This document shows, piece by piece, positions 1 through 9,957 of a stretch of 64,000 bases of DNA. How positions within the stretch are numbered: the stretch's first letter is position 1; each line of letters begins with the position of its first letter. The position numbers were made by a program, and so were the translations under genes. The stretch comes from Ryuthela nishihirai. Taxonomy: Eukaryota > Arthropoda > Arachnida > Araneae > Heptathelidae. Location of the stretch: positions 53,345,751-53,409,750 of the forward strand of contig JAWZYU010000018.1 in the NCBI GenBank assembly GCA_038380435.1, written 5' to 3'. The notes under the pieces were generated by a model. It saw only the letters and a program-made list of their open reading frames with translations, searched no databases and was not told where the DNA came from.

Positions 1-1184
1 TCGGATTTAAATTTACAACATCAGTAGCTTCTCACGAGTTTCCTTTTTTCTGGCAAAATTATGCTGTTGAACCACTCCTATTATTTTGAAAAACAACTTT
101 CATGAATCGTTTGAAATCACAGGTGTCGTATGCCAGCCCTGATGTCGCCAGCCCCAATCCCACGATTTTAAAAACAACTCTTTGAGACATTTGGAAATCA
201 CATGTTGGTTCAGTAGCGGAACTAACTGCGACTGTTGACTCCCAGTTAGTTCCGCTACTAGCATCTACGGGGAGCTTTATAAACTAAATACATTTAGTTT
301 TGAACTATAACTTTACTTTTTTTCCTAATGTTTTCAATAGAAACTTGCTGGCTCTATTATTATTTGTCTAATACCTGTAGGTTTATAAAACTGATCCTCG
401 GCAAAGTAAGGATTTCAGCAATGGTTTTATTTTACAATGCCTTATTATGTCTGCCCCCTTTAAAAGAATAGTCAGCTTCCCTGCGACTGGATTTAAAAAT
501 GACTTAGTTTATTTTAAGCTTTGTTTCTTAAAACTGAAATCTTCGATTACTCCAGTCAGAGGCTAGCATTTAGCAGCTGTTCGTGTCAATAGCTATGTAA
601 GATTGATGTCTTAGAAAACAAAAACTACAGATATTTTACTTATTCCCAATACTAAATATCAGAGATGTACTAATATTCGGTTAGAGAGCAGAAGAATTTT
701 GAATTAACGGGAAATTTCATTAGCGGTCTGTAGTTCAATATGAAAAAATACCTGACATGTTATCAAGGTTGCTGGTTTGTATATTACGAAAGTGTTTTTT
801 TAGTTTAAAATTACTTCCCCTAATTATTCAACGATAATAATTAAGAGTTTATAAAGAACTTGATAGTGAATTGGAGATAATTGGTGGCAGGGGGAAGCAA
901 TGTCTGTCTGTTGTTTAAGTAAACTTCTGATTACACATTGATTTAATTCTGTAGAAATAAGTAAGAAAGTTCAGGAAACTGCTTGAAAAAAATATCTCTT
1001 CGTGCTGACTTCCTTTTGCAGTATATGAATGGAATGATGTACTTATAAGAATCTGTTAGTAATTAGAATTTGATCTCCTCTGAATATGGAAAACCAGTTT
1101 CAAAATGGAAAGAGATTCCAATTCCCCCCTCCCTAGAAGAAGGAGGAAGGTCACGCTGGACCAGATGCCAATATAAACCACTCA
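1..1184. other. AT-rich non-coding sequence, no gene seen
   Basis: I see no reading frame with recognisable protein content, no RNA gene and no transposon ends apart from the hairpin at 212-259. The short frame over 1070-1291 runs into the SINE-B copy and is spurious. Confidence 0.6.
212..259. repeat. Perfect 17-bp inverted repeat
   Basis: Arms 212-228 (AGTAGCGGAACTAACTG) and 243-259 are perfect reverse complements around a 14-nt loop. The arms are GC-richer than their surroundings. It could be a miniature transposon relic or a cruciform-forming site; no target-site duplication is obvious. Confidence 0.75.
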
Positions 1185-1392
1185 AACGTCCCTTCAGTCG
1201 AGTGGTTCGCATGCTTAGCTACGGTGCAAAAGGAACTGGGTTCGAGCCCGGATACGGCATACATGTTATACTTCTTATGTTATCTTTCTGATGAGTTTCC
1301 GCCACAGATCTCTACTGCGTATTGTAATAACAGGTTCCTGTCAGACCTCTACAGCAAGCAGTTGCTTTGAGGGGTGGTTGTTAATTATATAA
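1185..1392 (+). mobile_element. SINE-B, near full length
   Basis: A tRNA-derived SINE in sense orientation. A degenerate box A lies in the tRNA-like head (GTCGAGTGGTT, about 1197-1207) and a box B-like GGGTTCGAGCCC about 40 nt on. The body matches other copies in the window (CTGTCAGACCTCT near the 3' end) and ends in a weakened version of the family terminus (TTGCTTTGAGGGG). Head and body divergence suggest an older copy. No clear target-site duplication. Confidence 0.8.
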
Positions 1393-2516
1393 CCATCACG
1401 CTCTACCTCCCAAATCAGCGATTTTTCAGACTGTAGTCTTTGGAATCTTGTGGAGGCACGACGATTTGAAAATTCTTACAGTACCAGTATTTGTTCCTTT
1501 TTTATTTTTGGTTGCTTTAAGCAACATTCAAATGCATAAGGGTACCCGAAAGGTAGCTGTGTGTTTCAGAGTCAGCCTTATTTACCTACTAAAAAAAGTG
1601 GTTCGCCGTGTTTAGTGATTAAAAATAAGGGTCCTCAACAGATTAAAGTTTAAACTCAGTTGATCTAAAAGTTAAATCTGTAGCATAAATACACTGTTGC
1701 AAATATAAATTTCAAATTTTTGAATTTAGCATCCTCTAGCGATGAAAAACAAATCGAGCTGATGAACGAGTCGAAAAATACGAATAGTAATATTTTCTTT
1801 GCACCTATTCAACGAAGAAAAAAGTTTCTTTATATTTTAAAAGGTAAAATGTCTCCGGATAAAAAAATAACAAAGGGAAAGAAGCTAAACGCATAGTAGA
1901 TTATTGATGCAACAAAAAATTAAATAGCGAAAATTGCAACACGTTTTATTATTTAATCATTAGTCAGCTATTACATTTACAAAGGGAACAAGTTCGTTTT
2001 AAAGAGTATCGAGGACTTCTCCTATTACTATTATTTTATTTATTACGCTCTTTTCCGTGTATTTAATTATTTATTATATATTTTCCGTGTATTTATTTAT
2101 TTTATTTTTATTACTATTATTATTATTTATTACGCTCTTTTCCGTGTATTTTATTAAAATTTCGTTTTATAGTAAGTTTGCAGGGAAAACAGGTAAAAGT
2201 TAGAATAAAGGCAGGAAAACGGTGGAAGTGAGGGATAATGATTAGAAAACCCTTATCCCTCACTTCGAAACCCATAATCCCCTTGAAGTCTACTTTCTTC
2301 AATGGAATACCAACTACGAGTATCCATAACTTCTAAATAAGCTTTTACATGGAAAAGTGAAACAAGATGAATTAAAATATAAATCAGGTCTATATAAAAT
2401 TTAATTTTTAAACAACATTCTGGGAGCTGTTATTGAAAGCCGAGTTTGTACTAATAAATATATATATAATATTTAACACTCCTCTGACAACTACGTGACC
2501 ATAATTTCGTTAAGTT
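1393..2516. other. AT-rich spacer with simple-sequence decay
   Basis: No gene recognised. About 2031-2155 is low-complexity ATT-rich sequence in which a segment containing TACGCTCTTTTCCGTGTATT occurs twice, with a third partial copy, so it is a small local tandem duplication. Confidence 0.6.
2225..2266. repeat. Perfect 14-bp inverted repeat
   Basis: GAAGTGAGGGATAA at 2225-2238 is exactly complementary to 2253-2266 around a 14-nt loop. No poly-T run or gene end is next to it, so I do not call a terminator. Confidence 0.65.
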
Positions 2517-2599
2517 TACCTTAGCAGGAAGACAATATAAGAAATGTTATACAGGATCTCCCATAAGTCCTTATACATAAGAAAAGTAATAATATTAAA

Positions 2600-2844
2600 C
2601 TATACACGTATGCAACTTTTATATTCACTTTATTCAATTGTACCGAATCCATAGACATCAAATGCATGCTCAATCTGAGCACCCCTGTTTTGCTTGCATG
2701 CGGCAATCCTATCTCTGAATGACCGACACACGTTACGGAGAATGGACGTCGTTATTTGCCGCATTCATTGTAGATGGTCTCCTATAATTCATCCAGTGTT
2801 CCAGAGCGATTTTGATACATATGAGATTTTAGGAAGCTCCATAG
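2600..2844 (-). pseudogene. Transposase C-terminus (Tc1/mariner type), 3' exile of the split gene
   Basis: Read on the minus strand from 2844, the frame gives WSFLKSHMYQNRSGTLDEL, then a stop codon, then ETIYNECGK, and after a frameshift RNVCRSFRDRIAACKQN and EHAFDVYGFGTIE. The order and spacing match the C-terminus of invertebrate transposases with a WPPRSPDLTPL motif. It continues directly the part at 8924-9740: without the LINE, the join reads PLERFFFLWSFLK in one frame. At least two in-frame stops and one frameshift make it dead. Confidence 0.75.
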
Positions 2845-3403
2845 CAAATGGTAGCTAGGTAGTCACTGGAAGGAGAGCTATGCATCAATCCCCTGTGATG
2901 ATGCATAGAACCTAATGTCCGACCCGCCTTCTCGTCGTGCAGGCCGTTAGTACCTTTCAAAAGAGATACTCTCTTGTGGAAGTGAACGGAAGGGGAGGGC
3001 TGCCAGATTAGTGTGGCCTACTGATCTAGACAACTATGGCTACTTTTCTTTTTTTTTACTCTGCTGAGGAGTGGTCAACCACACAGAGTCCTAGTGCTGA
3101 CCGTATAAAACAACTGGACTGAAATATAGCTTGAGCTTGATTATGGATCCTGAATTTGCTGCACTGGTGGGCTTCTGTGGAGGGGAAAATCTTCCGCTGT
3201 ATTTCTGTTTGTTTGTGCGTTGACAGCCCCAAGTGAATAGATTCACAGGGTATGTTTATCAGCTGGTGGATAATCCTCAGCAGAGGTCATCGCAGGCACC
3301 TGAACTCTTTGCTTCTACTGGCATCGTCAAATTCTATATTGGAGGAAGTCTTCCAGTGTAGATAGCTTCAGCCTTTAGTGGTGGGGGAACGGGTCTTTGC
3401 CCC

Positions 3404-4637
3404 ATGTCTGCGATTAAGGAGCTGTTTGATATTGTCGCTATTTCCTCTCTCAATAAACATAGTTTATTTAAACATCCCACTAACCATTTTCTCTCCATAG
3501 GTAGTTGGAATGTGAGGACTCTGCACAGAGCTTTTTCTCTTTATGTCCTCACACAAGAATTCCACCGTTATAATTTAGATATTCTTGGCTTGCAAGAGAC
3601 CAAATGGACAGATAACGGTCAGATTCTGAAAAAAAAACTTAAATTTTACTTTTCAGGGAGGGAAGACAATAAACATCACCAAGTCGTGGGTCTGCTTCTC
3701 AGCAGACACGTTAGTGATGCTCTTCTGGATATCAGTGCATTAATGAAAGGTTTCTTACAGCACAATTTCACACAAGCATTAAAGACTTGAATGTTGTCTG
3801 CTGTTATGCCCCCACTGAGGATGCCGATGAGGATGAGAAGGATAGGTTTTACAAACAACTTCAGGATATTTTGAATTCTGTCAAGAAAGGAAATATTACC
3901 CTTGTCCTAGGTGACTTCAATGCCAAAGTTGGTACTGACTCTGACCTTTGGGAAGGAGTGATAGGCCCTTTTGGTATTGGTAGCTCCAATGGCAATGGGC
4001 AACGTCTCCTACAGGTAAGTAAATTCAATGGATTCAGAATAACTAACCCTTATTACAAACACCGCGACATACATAAGTACACATGGGTTTCACCCGACCG
4101 CATCTGCATAAGAATATGATTGATTATATATTAATTAACAGCAAATGGGCTAGTTCTGTTAGGAATACCAGGTCATATAAGGGAGCTGAAATTGGATCTG
4201 ACTATTACCTTGTTAAAAGTGTCTTGCAACTTAAACTTAAAAAGTGTTGTGCTGAGGTTAAAAAATTTGCCTTTAATACTGAAGCTCTGAAAGACCCAGT
4301 TATAGCTAAAGCTTACCATGATAGGTTACTTAGTCATTATGACAATCATGATTTGCTTAATACTGAAGTTGAGAAAGAATGGGGCATTTTAAACAGGCTT
4401 TTTTGGAAACTAACAGTACTCTTTTAGGAAAAAAGGAGCAGAGGGTGAAGAATTATTTGAGTGATAAGGGTTAGATTTGAAGATTGAGCTTATTTCAGAA
4501 AGAAAGAACTGTAGGATTGTCCTTAATCAATACCGTACTAATCCTAATAGAAAGCAATACAGAGAGCTTAATAAATGTGTAAAGGATTTATTTTAATTTC
4601 TGATTTAGATTATGTTGATTATTTAACCCTTTTTACA
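3404..4637 (+). pseudogene. AP-type endonuclease and RT remnant of the outer LINE
   Basis: Endonuclease motifs appear in order: SWNVRTL (about 3505), LGLQETKW (about 3590), CCYAPTED (about 3800), LVLGDFNAKVG (about 3905), IHKYTWVSPD (about 4070) and IGSDYYLV (about 4190). In AP endonucleases the last is usually SDH; here the His position is Tyr. Frameshifts occur near 3785 and 4095. The linker KDPVIAKAYHDRLL follows at 4290. Most of the RT is gone, and the remaining active-site box reads DLDYVDYLTLF where the other copies have DLDYADDLALL, so both catalytic Asp positions are not kept. The gene ends where the inner LINE begins. Confidence 0.8.
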
Positions 4638-7600
4638 TCATCATCATCATCATCAACCTCAAGCAGCCATGGGCTACGGAGGTCCAACCAGACCGTGCTG
4701 TTTAATTCTCCAAGCATACCTGTCCTGAGCTACATCTGCTGCATCTGGCCACTGCACAACAATTCTAATAAGGCCCTGTTTGACATTGTCTGCCCACCCC
4801 AACCTAGGTCTCCCCCTCTTTCTGAGGCCTTTAGGCACACTGTTCACAGTATCTCCTATTCGCCAATCTATAATTATCCATACGGGTAACATTGCCAAAC
4901 CAGCGGAGTCTCTTCACAATATGCTGCTGAAAGGAAGTTGCAGACTCCTTTACCTAACCTCATCATTAGTTACAAAGTTAAACTACCTAATACCCACGAT
5001 ACTACGTAAGCATCTAGTTTCCTGTTATCTTCTTTACACAGCGTCCAAGTTTCACTACCATAACTAACCCTAGAAAGAACCAAACTATTATACAGTATAA
5101 TTTTAATTTTTAGGTATATACGCCTATTTCTCCACACTCTCCACAGATTCTTAAAAGTCCCCTATTCGTCTGTTAATCTCATGCCACACATCACCATTAT
5201 CTCTTACATAGCTCCCACGATAATTAAACTGTGACACCTACTCAAGACTGCAACCATTTACATTAACTGAATCACAGCCTGCCTGACCAATTTTCATCAC
5301 TTTAGTTTTCTCTCTGTTTATAACCAAACCTACTATACTACCTTTTCATCAACAGCTCGAATGAAAGAGTTCATCTCATCAACATCATTTGTCAAAAGGG
5401 CTAAATCATCAGCATAATCTAAATCAGAAATTTTCGTATCTCCAGCCCATTTAAGGCCAAAATCTTTCCCTTGAAGTGAATTTCGCATAACACAATCAAT
5501 AACCAAGCTAGAAAGAAAAGGAGACAAAATGCACCCTTGTCGAACACCAGAAGTAATGCTAAACCAATTGCTACAAGCCTTACCAACTCTCACACACGAC
5601 TGGGTTATTATAGAAAGCTTCCATTATGTTAACTAACTTGTCTGGTATACCATATGATCTCACAATCAACCACAAATTATGACGATCAACAAAGTCGAAA
5701 GCCTTTTTGAAATCAACAAAGCTAGCAACCAAAGGTTTCTGAAACTCTAAACATTTCTCAAGAATCTTCCTAAAGTGAAAATATTTGATCTACACATCCC
5801 CTACCACTTCTGAATCCACATATCACAAGTACTGCGATCACCTTTTTTGAAAATAGGGATAATAGTAGCTCTGGTAAAATCTTTAGGAACCATGCCAAAA
5901 TTTCATTCATCCAAGTGGTAACCGAAATATTACCAGCTCTAAGCATTTCTGTAGTAATTTCATTTACCCCTCGGGATTTATAAAGTTTAAGTTTAGAAAT
6001 AGCCAAAATAACTTCAGATTGAGTTACAGGGCCAACGTTAAAGCCAGTAATGCATATATCATCATTACAACCAATGGGAGTAGAACTAAACACATTGTTT
6101 AAAATGTCACTGAAATTCTCATCCCAACAAGCAATGACAGAATCCTCACCATCTATAACCTTACTTTGTTTATCTTTCATTCCCTGTATACCTGTCCGTT
6201 TTCTACCACACAAAATATTAACTATCTGGTACAACTCTCTGCTGTTGTGCTGTCTAACTGCTTCCTCTGCTTTTTTAGCCAAGCCATCAAGACAAAGATT
6301 CTTATAAGAGGCTAACTGATCCCTTACACGTTTATTAAGCTCTCTGTAATCCTTTCTATTAGGATTAGTAGCGTACTCATTAAGGACATTCCTGCAGTTC
6401 CTTCTTTCTGAAATAGGCTCAAGTGCCTTATCACTCAAATCATTCTGTCTCCTCTGCTCCTTTTTTCCTAAAAGAGTATTGTTAGTTTCCAAAAAAGCCT
6501 GTTTAAAACGGACCCATTCTTCCTCAACTTCAGTAGTAAGCAAACCATGACTGTCACAATGACAAAGTAACCTATCATGGTAAGCATTAGCTATAACTGG
6601 GTCTTTCATAGCTTCATTGTTAAAGGTAACTTTTTTAACCTTAGCGCAACACTTCTCAGGTTAAATTACAAGACATTTTTAACAAGGTAATAGTCAGATC
6701 CAATTTCAGCTCTCCTATATAAACTGGTTTTCCTACCAGAATTAGTCCATTTCCTGTTAATTAATAAATAATCAATCATATTCTTATGCAGCCCATCTGG
6801 TGAAACCCATGTGTACTTATGTATGTCTCGGTATTTGTAATTAGTGTTAGCTATTTTCAAACCATTAAGCTTACTTTCCTGTAGGAGACGTTGCCCATTG
6901 CCATTGGAGCTACCAATACCAAAAGAGCCTATCACTCCTTCCCAAAGGTCAGAGTCAGTACCAACTTTGGCATTGAAGTCACCTAGGACAAGGGTAATAT
7001 CTCCTTTCTTGACAGAATTCAAAATATCCTGAAGTTGTCCGTAAAACCTATCCTTCTCATCCTCATTGGTATTCTATTTGGGGGCATAACAGCAGATAAC
7101 ATTCAAGTCTTTAATGCTTGTCTCAAATTTTGCTGTAAGAAACCTTTCATTAATGCATATAATATCCTAGATGAGCATCAGGATCATACTCATATCCTAG
7201 ATGAGCATCAGTAGCATGTCTGCTGAGCAGCAGACCCACGCCTTAGTGATGCTTTCCATCCTCCCTCCCTGTAAAGAAAAATTTAAAGTTATTTTTAAGT
7301 ATCTCATCTTTACCTGTCCATCTTGTCTCTTGCAAGCCTAGAATATCTAGGTTATAGCGCTGGAATTCCTGCGTGAGGACATCAAGAGAATAATCTCTAT
7401 ATAATGTCCTCACGTTCCACGTTCCTGCAGAGAGAAAACGATTAGTAGGATATTGAGGTAAGTAGGTCCAACAATATCAAACAACCCCCTGATTGCAGGC
7501 ATGGGGCAAAGACCTGTTCCTCCTCCGCTAAAGGCTGAAGTCACCGATGCTGGTAGGAACTTCAGGCACCACCTTTTCAAGTGGACTTTTTCAAGAGCCA

Positions 7601-8157
7601 TATGGCCCTGCCTTAGACACATTACTCCAGTTTAGGCTTGACGATGCCCAACTAAGTAAGGTTCAGGTACCTGCGATGGCCTCTGATTAGGATTATCCAC
7701 CAGCTGATATAAGTTATCCCATGCCTTTGTTCACTTAGGGCTGGCAACCCAGGAGCAAACAGATTCTCATTCAAAACAGATTCTCATTCTCCCTCAACAG
7801 AGGCCCACCAGTGCAGCAAGTCCAGGATCCATAATCAAGCTCAAATCCATAAACAAGTCCAGTCTAGTAGGTACAAATGGTCAGCACCAGGACCCTGTGG
7901 AGTTGACCACTCCTCAACAGGGTTGAAAAAAAAAAGAAAAATGTGGCCATAGATGACCAGATCAGTAGGCCATACTAAACTGGCAGCCCTCCCATTCCGT
8001 TCCCTTCCAAAAGAGAATATCTCGTTTGAAAGGTACTAACGGCTTGCACCACGAGAAGGCGGGATCTGACATCAGGTGCTAGACCTGGCCGGTTCTGTGC
8101 ATCATCACTAGGGATTGGTACATAGTTCTCCTTCCAGTTTATGCCTAGCTACCATTT
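4638..8157 (-). mobile_element. Inner RTE/CFDP2-like LINE, almost full length
   Basis: About 3.5 kb in antisense: (GAT)n tail at 4638-4655, C-terminal domain at 4675-4900, RT, linker, endonuclease, and a 5' region up to about 8157. TTTACA at 4632-4637 recurs at 8155-8160, a plausible short target-site duplication. The interrupted sequence resumes at 8169 with TND codons, which is where the outer copy broke off, so this is an insertion into the outer LINE. It lost about 120 bp of RT. Confidence 0.8.
4675..7505 (-). pseudogene. Endonuclease-reverse transcriptase of the inner LINE, broken
   Basis: Reading on the minus strand: endonuclease from about 7440 (LGDFNAKVGTDSDLW near 6970, IHKYTWVSPDG near 6810, IGSDYYLV near 6690), a long open linker plus RT segment at 5770-6609 (279 codons; VTQSEVILAISKLK, EMLRAGN), then GFRSGRGCVDQIFSL. 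Compared with the copy at 36.6-40.4 kb, about 40 residues of RT are missing between the KKG region and GFRSGRG, including the NYRG motif. RT continues at 5333-5593 with SGVRQGCILSPFL and the intact active-site box DLDYADDLALL. The C-terminus at 4675-4898 has RGRPRLGWADNVKQ and DRYAWR. Several stops and frameshifts separate the segments. The family usually acts by target-primed reverse transcription. Confidence 0.8.
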
Positions 8158-8168
8158 ACAGACCAACA

Positions 8169-8890
8169 AATGATGTTAATGAGATGGACTCTTTCATTCG
8201 AGCTGTTGCTGAGACTGGTAGTATAGTTGGTTTGGTTATAAACAGAGAGAAAACTAAAGTAATGAAAATTGGTCAGGCAGGCTGTGATTCAGTTAATCTG
8301 AATGGTTGCAATTTTGAGCAGGTGTCACAGTTTAATATTCTTGGGAGCTATATAACAGATACTGGAGATGTGCGGCATGAGATTAACAGACGGATAGAGA
8401 TTGCTGCCGGGACTTTTAAGAATCTATGGAGGTTTGGAGAAACAGGCGTATAAACCTAAAGACTAAAATTAGACTGTATAATAGTTTGGTTCCGTCTAGG
8501 GTTAGTTATGGTAGTGAAACGTAGATGTTTGGTAAACAAGATAACAGAAAACTTGATGCTTTTGATTCTAGATGCTTACGCAGTATCTTGTGTATTAGGT
8601 GGTTAAACTTTGTAAGTAATGAAGAGGCAACCTCCTCTGAGCAGTATATTGTGCAAAGACAGACTCCGTTTTGTTGGCCATTTTATATGGATAATTAGAG
8701 GTTATCGAATAGGGTTGTGAACAGTGCGCCTAAACGCCTCAGAAAGTGTGAGAGACCTAGAATGCGGTGGGCAGACAATGTCAAACAGGACCTTGTTAGA
8801 ATTGGTGTGCAGTGGCCAGATGCAGCAGATGTAGCTCAGGACAGATATGCTTGGAGAGCTGAAATGCACGGTCTGGTTGAACCTTCGTAG
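8169..8890 (+). pseudogene. RT C-terminal part of the outer LINE
   Basis: This resumes the outer LINE immediately after its active-site box: TNDVNEMDSFIRAV, then GLVINREKTKVMKIGQ, LGSYITDTGDVRHEINRRI, AAGTFKNLW, and after frameshifts SYGSET, RLRKCERPRMRWADNVKQ and DRYAWRAEMHGLVEPS followed by a stop at about 8888-8890. It is followed by CCCATTGCTGCTTGAGG and a GATGATG tail. A frameshift at about 8440 and stops further on make it non-functional. Confidence 0.8.
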
Positions 8891-8923
8891 CCCATTGCTG
8901 CTTGAGGATGATGATGGTGATAG

Positions 8924-9740
8924 AAAAAAAAACGTTCCAAGGGAGTCAAATCTGGACTTCGTGGTGGCCATTCCACCACCTCACGTCGTAGGGTAGAACT
9001 TCAACCAACCAATTTCGGACAGCTATGGCATAGTGGCGTGGTGCCCCATTCTGCTGAAAGGAAACACTACGGTAATGTGCTAAGGGTATGTTCTCTAAAT
9101 AGTGTAAGAAAATGACATTAAACCTTTTAAAATAATAGTCGCCGGTAAATGTGTCGGTATGAAAGTAAGGTCCTGTGATGCTTTTACCATGAATTGCACA
9201 GCAAGCAGATACTCTGGGATCGTTCTTACGTGTGTGTCTTCATTCCAGTGTAGTTGTGCAGCAATCCAGTAACGACAATTGTGGCGGTTGACTATCAAGT
9301 GAAAGTTTTGTTTCATCGCTGAAGATTATGTTAGGTTGTTCCTGAAAATTTTATAGTATCCAATCACAGAATTGCTGTATGCTGTCCATATCGTCCCCAT
9401 GCAACTCCTGTACCATTTGCATTTTGTATGGATGGAACCGTTTTCTTCTCAGAATTCTGGATTTTTCTTACAGACCGGAGAGGTATAATTTCGACTTTAG
9501 CCAGAATATCAACAGTGTGGTCTTCATCTATGGCACTACTTGGACGATCTAATCTAGGTTTATTATGACTAAATCAATCTCCTTTTGTCTCTTCACAATA
9601 TTATTGACGGATACGTGACACGGCTTTGGCTTGTCTGGATGCAGCCTGAGAAATTCCTCGCATGCTTCTCGCTGACTTTTTTTAGCACCATGAATTACCA
9701 ATTCCACTTTCTCCTGAGGTGCGAGACGATATATCGTTAG
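8924..9740 (-). pseudogene. Transposase N-terminus and catalytic core (Tc1/mariner type)
   Basis: Minus-strand reading from about 9735 gives a helix-turn-helix region (VIHGAKKSQREACEEFLRL), KPKPCHVSVNNIVKRQKE, DEDHTVDILAKV, RFHPYKMQMVQELHGDD, IIFSDETKLSL (first catalytic Asp), VNRHNCRYW, then FQQNGAPRHYA and WPPRSPDLTPLER. The second catalytic position, normally Asp in QQDGAP-type motifs, is Asn here (AAT). Stops and frameshifts are frequent. The open frame at 9095-9316 is one surviving fragment. The C-terminus lies 6 kb away at 2600-2844 because the LINE pair was inserted after PLERFFF. Confidence 0.8.
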
Positions 9741-9883
9741 TCATTCATCAACATATCGACATATCTGTCATCAACGTGTCATCATTATCGATTTACACAT
9801 TGTGATTATTTTTACTTATGACCATATATACGAATGTATGCGACACCCGTGCTATGTATAAGGACTTATGGGACATTCTGTCT

Positions 9884-9957
9884 ATGGCTAATATCCGGAA
9901 CTCGAACCCATGTCTCTTTGATCTGTAGCCAACCGCTACGCTAATCACTTTGGCAAC
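9884..9957 (-). mobile_element. SINE-B tRNA-like head, fragment
   Basis: The antisense of a tRNA-like head: box B appears as ACTCGAACCCATG and box A as CTAATCACTTTGGCAAC. It directly abuts the right end of the Tc1/mariner element. The left flank of that element (about 2515-2549) resembles the SINE-B body (CCTTAGCAGGAAGACA), so both may be halves of one SINE. Confidence 0.55.

Larger units (their letters stand above)
2845..8919 (+). mobile_element. Outer RTE/CFDP2-like LINE, interrupted by an antisense copy
   Basis: The sense-strand non-LTR retrotransposon runs 2845-4637 and resumes at 8158-8919. Upstream it carries a 5' region shared with the inner copy (2846-3400 against the reverse complement of 7500-8157), then endonuclease, a much deleted RT, and a C-terminal domain with a GAT-rich tail. 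ATAG at 2841-2844 and 8920-8923 is the likely target-site duplication, and removing the LINE restores the reading frame of the surrounding transposase. The RT core is lost: the sequence jumps from the pre-RT linker (about 4585) to the catalytic box (about 4600). Confidence 0.75.
2551..9881 (-). mobile_element. Tc1/mariner-superfamily transposon, split by nested LINEs
   Basis: Terminal inverted repeats of about 29 bp face each other at 2551-2579 and 9853-9881, sharing CCCATAAGTCCTTATACATA; the differences lie in the outermost 10 bp. The element's own DNA is 2551-2844 plus 8924-9881, about 1.25 kb, the usual size for this superfamily. A TA precedes the left end; the right flank is TC, one base away from a TA duplication. 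The flanks look like the two halves of a SINE-B (about 2515-2549 and 9884-9957), so the transposon may itself sit inside a SINE. Strand is that of the transposase. Confidence 0.8.

Noticed and set aside
1185..1300. tRNA-like boxes A and B, also at 14250, 24140, 49650, 54810, 57800 and 58230, as tRNA genes
   Set aside because: In each case the boxes continue into the shared SINE-A or SINE-B body and, where visible, end in a tail with target duplications. No complete cloverleaf with an acceptor stem is apparent.
2225..2266. Hairpin as a transcription terminator
   Set aside because: No gene upstream, no T-run, and Rho-independent terminators are not expected in such a genome.
4575..5067. Two overlapping plus-strand frames (serine-rich start) as a small gene
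   Set aside because: They are antisense readings of the inner LINE's tail and C-terminal domain; the serines come from the (TCA)n complement of the GAT tail.
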